Positions 17,871-27,145 of a stretch of DNA of 64,000 nt are shown here, piece by piece. The stretch is from Effrenium voratum. Lineage: Eukaryota > Sar > Dinophyceae > Suessiales > Symbiodiniaceae. Location: NCBI GenBank assembly GCA_963377175.1, contig CAUJNA010000468.1, positions 1 to 64,000 on the forward strand, read 5' to 3'. The notes under the pieces are model-generated. The model had not been told where the DNA came from, did not search any database, and was given only the letters and a program-made list of their open reading frames with translations. Both the position numbers and the translations under genes were made by a program. Positions within the stretch are counted from its first letter, which is position 1. Each line of letters opens with the position of its first letter.

Positions 17871-17878
17871 GGTTTCAG

Positions 17879-17912
17879 GAGCCCTGCCGCAAAGAGTTGC
17901 GGGCTCTTTTTG
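17879..17912 (+). terminator. Second terminator before the MerR promoter
   Basis: GAGCCC (17879-17884) with GCAA on the left arm pairs with TTGCGGGCTC (17897-17906), followed by TTTTTGT. A bulge interrupts the left arm. The five-T tail makes this a good plus-strand terminator that isolates the MerR unit from upstream reading. Confidence 0.7.
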
Positions 17913-17927
17913 TATTGATCTTTGTCC

Positions 17928-17958
17928 TTGACCTGGAGCCACTCCAGACCCGTAGATT
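17928..17958 (+). promoter_or_regulatory. MerR-type promoter with 19-bp spacer and embedded palindrome
   Basis: A -35 of TTGACC (17928-17933) and a -10 of TAGATT (17953-17958) are separated by 19 bp, longer than the normal 17. The spacer holds CTGGAG-CCA-CTCCAG (17933-17947). This is the classic arrangement in which a MerR-family dimer twists the overlong spacer to activate transcription. It sits 27 bp before the merR start, so the gene pair is probably autoregulated. Confidence 0.8.
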
Positions 17959-17984
17959 TGCCTCAAGTCAAAGAGGTGAAGCCA

Positions 17985-18347
17985 ATGCGGATTTCCGAAG
18001 CAGCGACGATATCGGGCCTGAGCGCCGACACGATCAGGTACTACGAGAAATCGGGTCTTGTGCCGGCAATAAAGCGCGGCCCGGATCGATTGCGCCGGTT
18101 TTCGCCGGAAAACATAGAATGGCTCACCCTGCTGTACTGGCTGCGCAAGACCGGGATGCCGATGAAGGAAATGCGGCGCTTTGCGGAACTCTACCGCCAG
18201 GGTGCGTCCAGCATCCAGGAACGCAAGGCCTTGCTGCTCCGGCACGAAGTGCGGCTTCGGGAACGTCGCGCTGACCTGGATCAATGTTCAAAGGTACTTG
18301 CCTACAAGATTGAAACATACAAGAAAATCGAAGGAGATCTGTCATGA
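17985..18347 (+). CDS. MerR-family transcriptional regulator
   Basis: 120 residues. The winged helix-turn-helix is at the N-terminus: MRISEAATISGLSADTIRYY, then EKSGLVPAIKRGPDRLRRFS. Next come the second helical pair (EWLTLLYWLRKTGMPMKEM) and a dimerisation coiled coil (~85-118). Family promoters have a 19-bp spacer, which is seen just upstream. It has no metal-binding cysteine cluster (one Cys only, in DQCSKV), so it is more like organic-ligand or redox-type members. GAGGTGAA precedes ATG 17985; the longer frame to 17922 would overlap the promoter. Its last codon overlaps the next gene's ATG (ATGA), so the SDR is its coupled target. Confidence 0.92.
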   Translation: MRISEAATISGLSADTIRYYEKSGLVPAIKRGPDRLRRFSPENIEWLTLLYWLRKTGMPMKEMRRFAELYRQGASSIQERKALLLRHEVRLRERRADLDQCSKVLAYKIETYKKIEGDLS

Positions 18348-18943
18348 AGATCATTCTCGTTGGTGCATCCGGCGACGTCGGCAAGACGGCCTTTGAGGAA
18401 CTCTCCAGCCGTCACGAAATCATCACGGCCGGCCGGTCCTCCGGAGACATTACGGTGGATCTCGCATCGCCTGAGAGCGTCGAGGCAATGTATTTGCAGA
18501 CAGGCCCGGTCGACGCGGTCATATCGGCAGCCGGAGAAGTTGAATTCGGTCGCCTTAGCGACATGACCGCCGACACGTTTCGCTATGGCCTTGAAAACAA
18601 GGTCCTGACGCAGATCGGTCTTGTGCTTGCCGGACTGAACGCTGTGAATGATGGCGGATCCTTCACCCTGACCAGTGGCATTCTGGACCGGGATCCGGTC
18701 CTGATGGGGGCAGGGGCCGCAACGGCGAACGGCGCCCTGGCCGGTTTTGTGAAGGCTGCGGCAATCGACCTGCCGAAAAACCTGCGCCTCAACGTCGTCA
18801 GTCCCGGCTTGCTTGAAGTTTCCTCTGACCAGTACGGAGCCTGGTTTCCAGGGCACGAATTGGTATCTTCCAGACGCGTTGGCCTGGCGTATGCAAAATG
18901 TGTCGAAGGCGCCATAACCGGCCAGGTCGTTGCCGTGGACTGA
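18344..18943 (+). CDS. Short-chain dehydrogenase-like protein, MerR-coupled
   Basis: 199 residues, shorter than classical SDRs (~250). It starts MKIILVGASGDVGKTAF with the GASGDVG nucleotide motif, then ITAGRSSGDITVDL after strand 2, favouring NADPH. NxAG is replaced by ISAAGEVEFG. The serine region is TLTSGILD. The usual YxxxK tyrosine is not visible: the matching helix reads GAATANGALAGFVKAAA, with Asn in that place and a Lys conserved. This is the known pattern of a small SDR group that includes members with the active-site Tyr missing. ATGA overlap with merR shows coupling. The substrate is unknown. Confidence 0.8.
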   Translation: MKIILVGASGDVGKTAFEELSSRHEIITAGRSSGDITVDLASPESVEAMYLQTGPVDAVISAAGEVEFGRLSDMTADTFRYGLENKVLTQIGLVLAGLNAVNDGGSFTLTSGILDRDPVLMGAGAATANGALAGFVKAAAIDLPKNLRLNVVSPGLLEVSSDQYGAWFPGHELVSSRRVGLAYAKCVEGAITGQVVAVD

Positions 18944-19133
18944 AAAGATTGACTGGACAGAAGGCGGCTCACCTAGCCATCACAACTCGACCGCCGAAGA
19001 TTGTTTGCGCGATGCGCAGTCGGATTCAGGATGAACTCAGTGCACAAGAAGAAGGAGTTCTTTGTGGCGATGAATGTCTTGGACCGCAGCAGGCAATGAT
19101 TGTCATGCCCGTGGGCAAATCCGGAACAGCTCC

Positions 19134-20315
19134 TCAGTTGAGATTCAACGCACGCCTGACCCTTGAGTATTTTTTCCTGAAGCGCGTTGCCGTTTTCGCA
19201 AGGAAAAGATCGGTTTTGACCGAGGCGCGCCGTTTGCGTTGAAGTGCCTGGGAAAGAAAGCTTCCCTTCGACATTATTTTTCTTTTGTCCTGAAGGCATC
19301 GCTCCAGCGAGGTCACTGCATTTTCAAAGCACATCTTTCGAACGACATCGCGCTGCAGGTTCAACAGGCGCTCGTACTCAAGAGGATTGTCGTCCAGGTA
19401 CCGGACTTTCTCTGTCAATTCTTCGAGATTTTCAACCGAGCAGCCTTCGGGAATCAACTCCTCATGGATCAGTGTGTCGCGAGGGAGGAGCACGAGAGTT
19501 CCGCAGGAAACAGCTTCAATGACCGAGTTGCCCCGGATCAGTCGTCCTCCCAGTTTGACGAAGTATTTTGCATCGTAAAGTTCCTGCAGATTTTCTTTGA
19601 TGTTCTGCTTGTGGATGCGAACCCGATAACCGTCGTCAACGAGGGGTTTGAGCTCATCGGGAGGAGATTGGACCGGCCGCTCCGAGGACATGTTGATCTC
19701 TGCATATACGCCGTCCTGCAAAGATCCTCGTCCCAACTCCTGCCTCAGGAGGTTTTCAAGACAATGCGGACCAACAAATGTGTAGGGGAAGTCGACCGCA
19801 CCGCCGATTTTCGACGTGATGTTGTTTGAGATCAGCTGGTTCAGGCAAACGTCGTAGCCGAATTCCGCCCATTTCGAGGCCAGGTTCGCTTCGCCGATCA
19901 TGTAGCAGAACAAGACTTGCGGATGCTGGCGAATGACGTCTTTCGGAATTGAAACATTGATCGAAATGACAACGTCGAAATCCGACCAGTCGATTGAGCG
20001 GCAAGGCACAGAGAAATGACCGTTTGGGTACGGACTGCCGGGTCTTTTGAACTCTTCACCTGGAAGATGCTCGATCGTCTTGGTCTTCAGGAGTTTCACG
20101 TCATCTGCGATTTTCGGAATAACGCTTCGATAGATCTGACACTCCGGAGCCGGATCCTCATCCACAATGTAAAAGGAAGTGTCGAGTTCGGTGAACAGCC
20201 CGACCGGCCCGACCCTCATCATTGAGGAAAAGAGCAGCGCATGCGCGTCTTTTGTCCCTGCCGGACAGACATATAGGTCCTGGTAAACATCCTGTTTGAC
20301 AAAAGCAATTTTCAT
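19134..20315 (-). CDS. Glycosyltransferase-like protein
   Basis: 393 residues, two lobes without membrane segments. The first half starts KIAFVKQDVYQDLYVCP and includes DFDVVISINVSIPKDVI. The second half has the GT-B-type donor region: YFVKLGGRLIRGNSVIEAVS, CGTLVLLPRDTLIHEELIPE, with glutamate EA before the glycine turn, and ENLEELTEKVRYLDDNP before the final helices. A basic tail (RKRRASVKT) follows. This layout suits a GT4-like cytoplasmic sugar transferase; donor and acceptor are unknown. No other polysaccharide genes flank it. A solitary position and a looser upstream gap may reflect horizontal transfer. Confidence 0.7.
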   Translation of the reverse strand: MKIAFVKQDVYQDLYVCPAGTKDAHALLFSSMMRVGPVGLFTELDTSFYIVDEDPAPECQIYRSVIPKIADDVKLLKTKTIEHLPGEEFKRPGSPYPNGHFSVPCRSIDWSDFDVVISINVSIPKDVIRQHPQVLFCYMIGEANLASKWAEFGYDVCLNQLISNNITSKIGGAVDFPYTFVGPHCLENLLRQELGRGSLQDGVYAEINMSSERPVQSPPDELKPLVDDGYRVRIHKQNIKENLQELYDAKYFVKLGGRLIRGNSVIEAVSCGTLVLLPRDTLIHEELIPEGCSVENLEELTEKVRYLDDNPLEYERLLNLQRDVVRKMCFENAVTSLERCLQDKRKIMSKGSFLSQALQRKRRASVKTDLFLAKTATRFRKKYSRVRRALNLN

Positions 20316-20649
20316 ACGAATCTCATCAGAACGTAAGACGGTGAAGCAGTCGCAAGTCGCTTAAAATACTTGATTGTGAATAACAAGCGTCCTCATGCAG
20401 CAGAGTTGAGCAGCCGAGCCTCCCAGTAGGTTCCGGAACAGGTTTTCGATACCAGGAGAACTATACAGGACATCACACAGTGTACATGTCTTTTGCGAGT
20501 GACCGGTTATTATCACCGGTCAGCAGAACACGTGCGCACGAACCTCGCAAACTGCCTATGCCGCGAATGCCGCAAGTGCGGTTTCTGCCTGTTTGAAATC
20601 GATTGGACAATCTCCGGGTCTTGCGCAGGGCTTCGTGACAGCCGGTTCC
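20316..20649. other. Gene-free stretch between lepA and the glycosyltransferase gene
   Basis: The stretch includes the inverted repeat TGACCGGT (20500-20507) / ACCGGTCA (20515-20522) with a 7-nt loop and no T tail; it could end the lepA transcript by forming a hairpin. AT-rich sequence at 20360-20400 may be the glycosyltransferase promoter. No ORF is supported. Confidence 0.4.
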
Positions 20650-22455
20650 TTACTCATCCATCTTCAGGGCCTGGATGAAGGCTTCCTGAGGGATCTCGAC
20701 CTTGCCGAACTGGCGCATCTTCTTCTTGCCCGCCTTCTGCTTTTCCAGAAGCTTTCGTTTTCGGGTCGCGTCGCCGCCGTAGCATTTCGCGGTTACGTCC
20801 TTGCGCAGGGCCGAAATGGTTTCGCGGGCGATCACGCGTCCACCAAGGGCGGCCTGGATCGGAATCTTGAACCTGTGCCGCGGGATCAGGTCCTTCAGCT
20901 TCTCGCACATGGCCCGGCCACGGCGCTCCGCCTGGCTGCGGTGGACGAGGACGGACAGCGCATCCACCGGCTCATCATTGACCAGGATCGACATCTTGAC
21001 GAGGTCGCCCGCCCGGTAGTCGGAAATCTGGTAATCGAATGAGGCGTAACCTTTGGAAACTGATTTCAGCCGGTCATAGAAATCAAAGACGACTTCATTG
21101 AGCGGCAGGTCGTAGGAGACCATGGCGCGTGAACCGACATAGGAAAGATCCACCTGGATACCACGCCGTTCCTGACAGAGCTTCAGGATGGCACCGAGAT
21201 AGTCGTCGGGCGTCATGATCGTTGCCCGGATCCACGGTTCGCGGATTTCTGTAATCTTGACGACATCCGGCATGTCCGCCGGGTTGTGCAATTCGAAATC
21301 CGAGCCGTCTGTCAGCGTCATCTGGTAGACAACAGACGGCGCGGTCGCGATCAGGTCCAGATTGAATTCACGCGACAGTCGCTCCTGGATGATTTCCAGG
21401 TGCAGCAAGCCGAGGAACCCGCACCGGAAGCCAAATCCGAGCGCTGCGGAAGTTTCCATTTCGAAGGAAAAGCTCGCATCATTGAGCCGAAGCTTGCCCA
21501 TCGCGGCGCGCAGGTCTTCAAAGTCGTTGGCATCGACCGGAAAGAGACCGCAGAATACGACCGGTTGGGCCGGCTTGAAACCCGGCAGGGGTTCTGCGCA
21601 CGGCTTCTTGTCCAGCGTGATCGTATCGCCAACCCGTGTGTCGGCCACTTCCTTGATGGATCCGGTGATCACACCGATTTCGCCGGAACGAAGCTCATCC
21701 ACCTGAATGAATTTCGGCGTCATGGCACCGACGCGGTCGACGTCGTAGGAGGCGCCCGTTCCCATCATCTTGATTTTCTGACCCTTCTTCAGCGAGCCGT
21801 TGATGACGCGTACCAGGACCATCACACCGAGATAGGTGTCGTACCAGCTATCGACCAGCATCGCTTTCAGGGTTTCGTCCGGATCACCGTTGGGCGCCGG
21901 CAGCTTGTGGACGATCGCTTCCAGCACATCTTCGACACCGAGTCCGGTCTTCGCGGAGATCATGCAGGCATCGGAGGCGTCGATCCCGATGACGTCTTCG
22001 ATCTGTTCCTTGATGCGCTCCGGTTCGGCAGCCGGCAGATCGATCTTGTTCAAGACCGTGACGATCTCGTGGTCGTTGTCGATCGCCTGATAGACGTTTG
22101 CGAGCGTCTGCGCTTCCACACCCTGCGAGGCGTCGACCACAAGCAGAGAGCCTTCGCAGGCGGCCAGCGAACGTGAAACCTCATAGGCAAAGTCCACGTG
22201 GCCGGGGGTGTCGATCAGGTTCAGCGTATACTGCTGGCCGTCCTTTGCAGTGTAGATCAGCCGGACAGTCTGAGCCTTGATCGTGATACCGCGTTCGCGC
22301 TCGATATCCATGGAATCGAGAACCTGTTCGGTCATTTCGCGGTCGGTCATCGTTCCTGTCATCTGGATCAGACGGTCGGCGAGCGTCGACTTGCCATGAT
22401 CGATATGGGCCACGATGGAAAAATTTCGGATGTTGGAAAGCGTCTTCGTCGTCAT
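20650..22455 (-). CDS. lepA: Elongation factor 4 (LepA), ribosome-associated GTPase
   Basis: 601 residues. G1 is [13 protein letters not shown] at the N-terminus, G3 DTPGHVDF, G4 NKID and G5 SAKTGLG. Domain 2 and the EF-G-like domains follow, then the LepA-specific C-terminal domain with [18 protein letters not shown], which reaches toward the peptidyl-transferase centre. The protein acts on the ribosome in initiation or back-translocation. It ends [15 protein letters not shown]. It is monocistronic here, with no lepB downstream. Full length and every GTPase motif present. Confidence 0.98.
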   Translation of the reverse strand: MTTKTLSNIRNFSIVAHIDHGKSTLADRLIQMTGTMTDREMTEQVLDSMDIERERGITIKAQTVRLIYTAKDGQQYTLNLIDTPGHVDFAYEVSRSLAACEGSLLVVDASQGVEAQTLANVYQAIDNDHEIVTVLNKIDLPAAEPERIKEQIEDVIGIDASDACMISAKTGLGVEDVLEAIVHKLPAPNGDPDETLKAMLVDSWYDTYLGVMVLVRVINGSLKKGQKIKMMGTGASYDVDRVGAMTPKFIQVDELRSGEIGVITGSIKEVADTRVGDTITLDKKPCAEPLPGFKPAQPVVFCGLFPVDANDFEDLRAAMGKLRLNDASFSFEMETSAALGFGFRCGFLGLLHLEIIQERLSREFNLDLIATAPSVVYQMTLTDGSDFELHNPADMPDVVKITEIREPWIRATIMTPDDYLGAILKLCQERRGIQVDLSYVGSRAMVSYDLPLNEVVFDFYDRLKSVSKGYASFDYQISDYRAGDLVKMSILVNDEPVDALSVLVHRSQAERRGRAMCEKLKDLIPRHRFKIPIQAALGGRVIARETISALRKDVTAKCYGGDATRKRKLLEKQKAGKKKMRQFGKVEIPQEAFIQALKMDE

Positions 22456-22692
22456 GGCCGCCCCTTTACCACCGCAATTTGCTTTCGACCAGAAAAATGC
22501 GCGCGTGGTAGCCGGAAATCCGTTGCTTTTTTGCGGAACAAACGATGGTCAGGTGCTGCAGCTGTTCGGCGGTGCCGGTTCCCTACCGGCAAATGACGTA
22601 TATCAGGCATGATATTTATCATGACAATTCAAATTCGCCGTGAGATCGGGCGTCACCCGCGGAATTCGAACTGCCCGCAAATGAGATGAACC

Positions 22693-23211
22693 ATGCATAT
22701 TCGAAACGCTGAAGCCAAAGATATCCCCGCCATCCTGGCGCTCTACAATCATGCGGTGCGAGAGACGACGGCTGCCTGGACAGGCTGCGAGGAGACGCTG
22801 GAGGACCGGGTGATCTGGTTTGAAGCCAGAAAAAGCCAGGGCTTCCCGGTGATTGTAGCGGTGGACACACAGGAAAGAGTGGCCGGGTTTGCCAGCTACG
22901 GGCCATTCCGTTCGAAGGAGGGCTACCGGTTCACCGTTGAACATACGGTTTATGTCGATCCATCAAGGCACAGGCAGGGGATTGGCAGAAATCTGATGTT
23001 TCGTATTCTGGAGATCGCTGAAGCCGACGGGATTCACGTTCTTGTCGGGGGCGTCGACGGCGACAACCTCGCTTCTATCCGTCTCCACGAGGCGCTTGGC
23101 ATTGAAGTCACTGGAAGATTGCCGCAAACGGGCACGAAATTTGGCCGCTGGCTGGATCTGGTGTTTCTGACGAAGGTATTGAGCGAGACGAGAGCGCCTG
23201 AAGGCCGGTAG
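22693..23211 (+). CDS. GNAT acetyltransferase of the phosphinothricin/methionine-sulfoximine type
   Basis: 172 residues in one GNAT fold. N-terminal MHIRNAEAKDIPAILALYNH and ETTAAWT are typical of the Pat/MddA group. Motif A is VYVDPSRHRQGIGRNLM with the acetyl-CoA pyrophosphate loop, and motif B includes GGVDGDNLASIRLHEALG. Relatives acetylate phosphinothricin, methionine sulfone or methionine sulfoximine. Which substrate this one uses is not readable. It lies alone, divergent from lepA and convergent with mepA. Confidence 0.88.
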   Translation: MHIRNAEAKDIPAILALYNHAVRETTAAWTGCEETLEDRVIWFEARKSQGFPVIVAVDTQERVAGFASYGPFRSKEGYRFTVEHTVYVDPSRHRQGIGRNLMFRILEIAEADGIHVLVGGVDGDNLASIRLHEALGIEVTGRLPQTGTKFGRWLDLVFLTKVLSETRAPEGR

Positions 23212-23335
23212 GCGTTCTGTGCCGATATGCGTTTTGAACGTCATGCCTGACAAGTTCGCGACTGCGACAGCGATTGAAAATTTGGCAAAACGGCGATCCG
23301 GGGCATGGTCCATGACACTGGAACGGAGAACAATC

Positions 23336-24424
23336 CTACTGCGCCGTCAGCACAGTCTGGCAGGCTTTGGGCAGGGCTGCGAGTGCCATTGGTCGTTTTT
23401 TGACGATTTTCGGTTTTTCACCCGGCTTGGGCGGGTTCTTCGGCACCCATGGTTCGTCGGACAGCCAGTAGGTCAGATGTGAACCGCATCCGTCTCCCGG
23501 AGGCGGAGGGTTCTGGTTCTTGCAGCCGCCGCTTCCTTTCGGACAGGCAAGGCGGACATGGAAATGATAGTGGTGCCCCCACCACGGGCGCACCTTGCGC
23601 AGCCAGGCACGGTCACGGCTCTTTTCGAATTCGCAAAGGGCCTTCTTGATCGTCGGATTAACGAAGATCCGGGCGACACGCTTGTCGGAGGCCGCACGGC
23701 GGATCAGGCGCGCATGGGTATCTGTCCACTTTCTCGGATCAACCCGGCGATCGGCGCCTTTGATATCGAGAGGGCCCTTGAGCATCGAAATCGCGGAGAT
23801 TTCCTCGCGCTCTTCAACCGTAAGCCTCCGGTTCGGCATTTCCGTCAGCCAGATATCGGCATCAAGGCCGATCTGATGACTGGCGTGGCCAGAGAGCATG
23901 GGTCCGCCGCGGGGTTGGGCGAGATCTCCGACCAGAAGACCGTTCCAGCCGACTTTCGGTGCATCGGTCGCAAGATCCTTGAGATAGTCGATCAGTTCCG
24001 GGTGTCCCCAGTTTCTGGTCCGCGAAAGTCGCATTGCCTGCCAGCTCGCCCCGTCAGGTGGAAGCGAAGCACCACCGGCAAGACAGCCTTTGGCGTAGGA
24101 GCCAATTGCACGCGCTTTCAGGGGAGCCGGGCCGTTCGCGGCTCCGAAATAGTCCTTTGCCGGCAATTGCGAGCGAAGCACCAGCTTGGGTTTCGTTGCG
24201 ACGTAGCCCTCCGGAACTTCCCGTTTTTTCGCAGGAACAGGGACACCGGCAACAACTGTGAGGCTCGGCTGATAGTCTTCAGAAGCGGTTCCGCCCGGTT
24301 TGGCCGCCGGGACAGGTGTGACCGCGGCAAGAGAGGAGCTTGCTGCGACAACCGCAATCAACGCCACCAGGCCGGCAAAATGTCTCTTCCGGAAAGTCCG
24401 CTCAGATCGTCCACGCTCGGTCAC
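23336..24424 (-). CDS. mepA: Penicillin-insensitive murein endopeptidase
   Basis: 362 residues. The N-terminus has a basic stretch then LVALIAVVAASSSLAAV, a signal anchor or signal peptide. The core (from about residue 95) has GGPMLSGHASHQIGLDADIW, whose two histidines and Asp bind zinc, and WWGHHYHFHVRLACP with further ligands; these are the LAS-peptidase signatures of MepA. It cleaves D-alanyl-meso-diaminopimelate cross-links in peptidoglycan in the periplasm. Cysteine-rich SGGCKNQN and a proline-rich tail follow. It is longer than E. coli MepA (274) because of an N-terminal linker rich in Pro and Ala. It stands next to a patatin gene on the same strand, 71 nt away. Confidence 0.93.
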   Translation of the reverse strand: MTERGRSERTFRKRHFAGLVALIAVVAASSSLAAVTPVPAAKPGGTASEDYQPSLTVVAGVPVPAKKREVPEGYVATKPKLVLRSQLPAKDYFGAANGPAPLKARAIGSYAKGCLAGGASLPPDGASWQAMRLSRTRNWGHPELIDYLKDLATDAPKVGWNGLLVGDLAQPRGGPMLSGHASHQIGLDADIWLTEMPNRRLTVEEREEISAISMLKGPLDIKGADRRVDPRKWTDTHARLIRRAASDKRVARIFVNPTIKKALCEFEKSRDRAWLRKVRPWWGHHYHFHVRLACPKGSGGCKNQNPPPPGDGCGSHLTYWLSDEPWVPKNPPKPGEKPKIVKKRPMALAALPKACQTVLTAQ

Positions 24425-24495
24425 GGGTCAGCCTCGTGCATCTGTGTCGGCAGGTTGCCGCAATCCTGCCTGTCGGCAATGCGGCAACCTGATCT

Positions 24496-25581
24496 TCAGG
24501 CAGCATGCACCAAATCGGGATGCTGCGCATCCGTTTCCGATGTTTCCATGTGGGCTTTCAACAGATCGGCCAACTCGTCGAGCAGAACCGTGTGGTCGCG
24601 GATCACCCGATCGGCTGCTCCGTTCAACGCGATGATGTTGCCGGGGCGTGCGTTGTCCATGTCTTCGGCTTCCGCGTCGAGAACAGCGTTCAGACGGTGA
24701 TATGTCACGTTGGGCAATTCGTCGAAAAGGTGCTGTGCCTGGTAGGCGGACGTTTGAGACTGTCCGTCCGCAAAAATGGACAGGATGGGTACACCCTTGG
24801 ACGGCTGCATCCATCCGAGCGCGCCCCATCCAATCGCTTCCTTGTAGGGGAACGGTCGTTTTTCAGCCTTGCCGGTTCCAAGTGACAGTATGACCAACTC
24901 GTCCTGGTCCCAGCCGATCTTGCGGGCTTCCAGATAGGCCGCGATTGCCGGATCGTTCATGAAGACACCGCCGTCGACAAGAGCCTCATCGCTCTTCAGG
25001 GTGAGGTTCTCGACACGGGCAGGGTCGAAATAGGAAGGTGCAGCCGTGGTCGCGCGCACGGCCTGCCAGAAATAGTAGTCATTCGGCCGGCTGCCGTTTT
25101 CCTCAAGTCCGTTGGTCATGAACACGGCCTTGCGCTGTTCAATGTCATACGCGGTGAGGACCAGTTTTGTCAGCGCGCTGGCCATGGAGGTCCAGCCGAA
25201 CCTTTCTTTCAGGAGCTTTTCCAAAGGCCGCGCGTCATAGGTCTCGTCGAACAGGCCGAGCGGATTGCTCACCGCGCGTGCCAGCCGTGCCGTGATGGAA
25301 TTCTTGAAGATGTCCCGCGCCTCGCGCTCGTAGAAATTTCTGAGCTCGGCAATGGTGGCAGCGGCTTCTCCGGCTGTCCCGCCGGGTCGCGGTGCGCTCA
25401 GTCCAGCGGTGATCAGTCCGCCGGTCGAAGTTCCGGCCATCAGGTCGAAAATCTGATGCATTGGCTTGTTGACGCCTCGCTGGCCAAGGCGGCTTTCAAG
25501 CGTTTCGAGAATGCGCAATGGAATAAGTCCGCGGACACCGCCGCCGTCAATAGATAGAATAAAACGTCTTTTCTGGGTCAT
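24496..25581 (-). CDS. Patatin-like phospholipase
   Basis: 361 residues. The oxyanion loop DGGGVRGLIPL is near the N-terminus, the nucleophile elbow GTSTGG holds Ser, and DGGVFMND carries the Asp of the Ser-Asp dyad. Patatins hydrolyse acyl chains from phospholipids or other lipids. Its length and organisation fit the CapV/Tgl-type bacterial group, but no CBASS nucleotidyltransferase or defence genes are nearby, so a defence role is not supported. No signal peptide is seen, so it is probably cytoplasmic or secreted by another route. Possibly cotranscribed with mepA. Confidence 0.9.
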   Translation of the reverse strand: MTQKRRFILSIDGGGVRGLIPLRILETLESRLGQRGVNKPMHQIFDLMAGTSTGGLITAGLSAPRPGGTAGEAAATIAELRNFYEREARDIFKNSITARLARAVSNPLGLFDETYDARPLEKLLKERFGWTSMASALTKLVLTAYDIEQRKAVFMTNGLEENGSRPNDYYFWQAVRATTAAPSYFDPARVENLTLKSDEALVDGGVFMNDPAIAAYLEARKIGWDQDELVILSLGTGKAEKRPFPYKEAIGWGALGWMQPSKGVPILSIFADGQSQTSAYQAQHLFDELPNVTYHRLNAVLDAEAEDMDNARPGNIIALNGAADRVIRDHTVLLDELADLLKAHMETSETDAQHPDLVHAA

Positions 25582-25884
25582 GGTTGGTCCCCGGGGTGGT
25601 CAATCTGGAAGGGGCAGCGTCTGTTCGCAGGTCCGCCTCACACGCTTATGTTATCTGTCCTTAAATGTTTGCGACCAATTACGACACTGCAATGGCAATT
25701 TGAAAAAGATAGGACTTAATCGGAAAATTTGGAGAGCAATCGGTTAATCGAATTGCTGGAATTCTGCAGATTTTCAGCTCCCGTGGCAATTGCAACCCAC
25801 AATACGCGTTTGCCGCCCTTTATCCGGAGGTTGATTTCGGCATAGGATCTGTCCGGATTTTTTACCACTCCGACAGGATGTTTC
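25582..25884. other. Divergent promoter region, patatin / M42 peptidase
   Basis: This 303-nt gap separates two divergent genes. AT-rich sequence around 25650-25760 is the likely promoter zone. No operator-like palindrome or RNA gene was recognised. The peptidase start has no strong Shine-Dalgarno: GACAGGATGT precedes ATG 25885. Confidence 0.35.
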
Positions 25885-26928
25885 ATGAATATCGAACTAC
25901 TTCGCCGTCTGTGCGAAACACCGGGCGTCCCGGGGCACGAGCACCGGGTACGCGAACTCATTCAAGACGAGATCAAGGGGCTTTTCGACGAAGTGACCGT
26001 GGATCCGATGGGATCACTTCTGTGCCGGCGGAACAGTCGCAAGAGTTCCAGGAAGGGTGACCCGAAGAAGGTGATGCTCCTGTGTCACATGGACGAGATC
26101 GGCTTCCTGGTCTCGCATGTCACCGACAAGGGGTTTCTTCACGTTCAGCCGGTCGGCGGTTTCGATGCGCGCAACTTGTTCTCACGCCGGGTTCTCGTTT
26201 CCACCGACGACGGTGAATTCAAGGGCGTCATGAACCCGGGCGGCAAACCCATCCACATCTCTTCGCCCGAGGAACGAAAAAAGGTTCCCGAGCCAAAGGA
26301 CTTCGTGGTCGATATCGGGCTTGGCGACAAGGCCAGGGACGTCGTCAAGGTCGGTGACATGGTGACGATGGACGAGCCCCTGATCGAGATCGGAGACAAG
26401 ATCGTTTCTAAGGCACTCGACAACCGTATCGCTTGCTGGCTCGGCGTGGAGGCCGTCAAGGGGCTTGGCAAGTCAAAGCACGAATGCGAGATCCACGTTG
26501 CCTTTACGTGTCAGGAGGAGGTTGGCCTGCGCGGTGCGCGAACCGCTTCCTTTGCCATCAAGCCGGATATCGGCCTGGGTGTCGACACGACCCTTGCCTG
26601 TGACACGCCTGGTGTTCCCGAACAGGACCGCACGACAGTCCAGGGCAATGGCTTCGGTCTGCATGTCAAGGACAGCAGCTTCATCGCCGACCGTGATCTT
26701 GTAAAGGAATTCGAGGCGCTTGCGGAAAAGGAAAAGATCCCGTTCCAGCGCACGATGCTGGCGGCGGGTGGCCAGGACGGGGCAGCGGCACAGCAGGCTG
26801 CCGCAGGTGCCAAGGCCGTCGGCATCGTCGTCGGTACGCGCTACATCCACACGGTGACGGAAATGATCCACAAGTCGGATCTTCAGGCGGCCCTGGACGT
26901 GCTGGTGGCGTATCTGAAGAAGGCTTGA
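25885..26928 (+). CDS. M42-family (glutamyl/leucyl aminopeptidase-like) metallopeptidase
   Basis: 347 residues. Two-metal ligands typical of M42/M20 appear in order: CHMDEIGFLV (His-Asp), the Asp in KALDNRIACW, CQEEVGLRGA with the Glu pair, GVDTTLACD, and the late His in IHTVTEMIH. The PA-like dimerisation insert lies around residues 70-165. Family members form large tetrahedral aminopeptidase assemblies; FrvX, YsdC and SgcX are relatives, some with cellulase annotation. Here the most reasonable role is cytoplasmic aminopeptidase. It is monocistronic and the length is normal. Confidence 0.93.
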   Translation: MNIELLRRLCETPGVPGHEHRVRELIQDEIKGLFDEVTVDPMGSLLCRRNSRKSSRKGDPKKVMLLCHMDEIGFLVSHVTDKGFLHVQPVGGFDARNLFSRRVLVSTDDGEFKGVMNPGGKPIHISSPEERKKVPEPKDFVVDIGLGDKARDVVKVGDMVTMDEPLIEIGDKIVSKALDNRIACWLGVEAVKGLGKSKHECEIHVAFTCQEEVGLRGARTASFAIKPDIGLGVDTTLACDTPGVPEQDRTTVQGNGFGLHVKDSSFIADRDLVKEFEALAEKEKIPFQRTMLAAGGQDGAAAQQAAAGAKAVGIVVGTRYIHTVTEMIHKSDLQAALDVLVAYLKKA

Positions 26929-27145
26929 GGACTTTCTGATGGGCAAGGAGGCATAAGCGTCCTTGCTCCAGTCCATTGGTCGCCATCCCGCTCAGGCACA
27001 TCGTGAACCGGGACCAGGGTGCGTTCACCCCTTGGAAGTTGGGGATTGTCTCGGGCTCTGACACATGCCGACCCCGGATATTTGCCACACGGCGTCCGGG
27101 GCGACGATGCCAGGATTTGGTGTCGAAGTCTTGCGGATGATTTGG

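Noticed and set aside
24496..25581. Patatin as part of a CBASS-type defence system
   Set aside because: No cyclase or accessory defence genes next to it; neighbours are mepA and an M42 peptidase.
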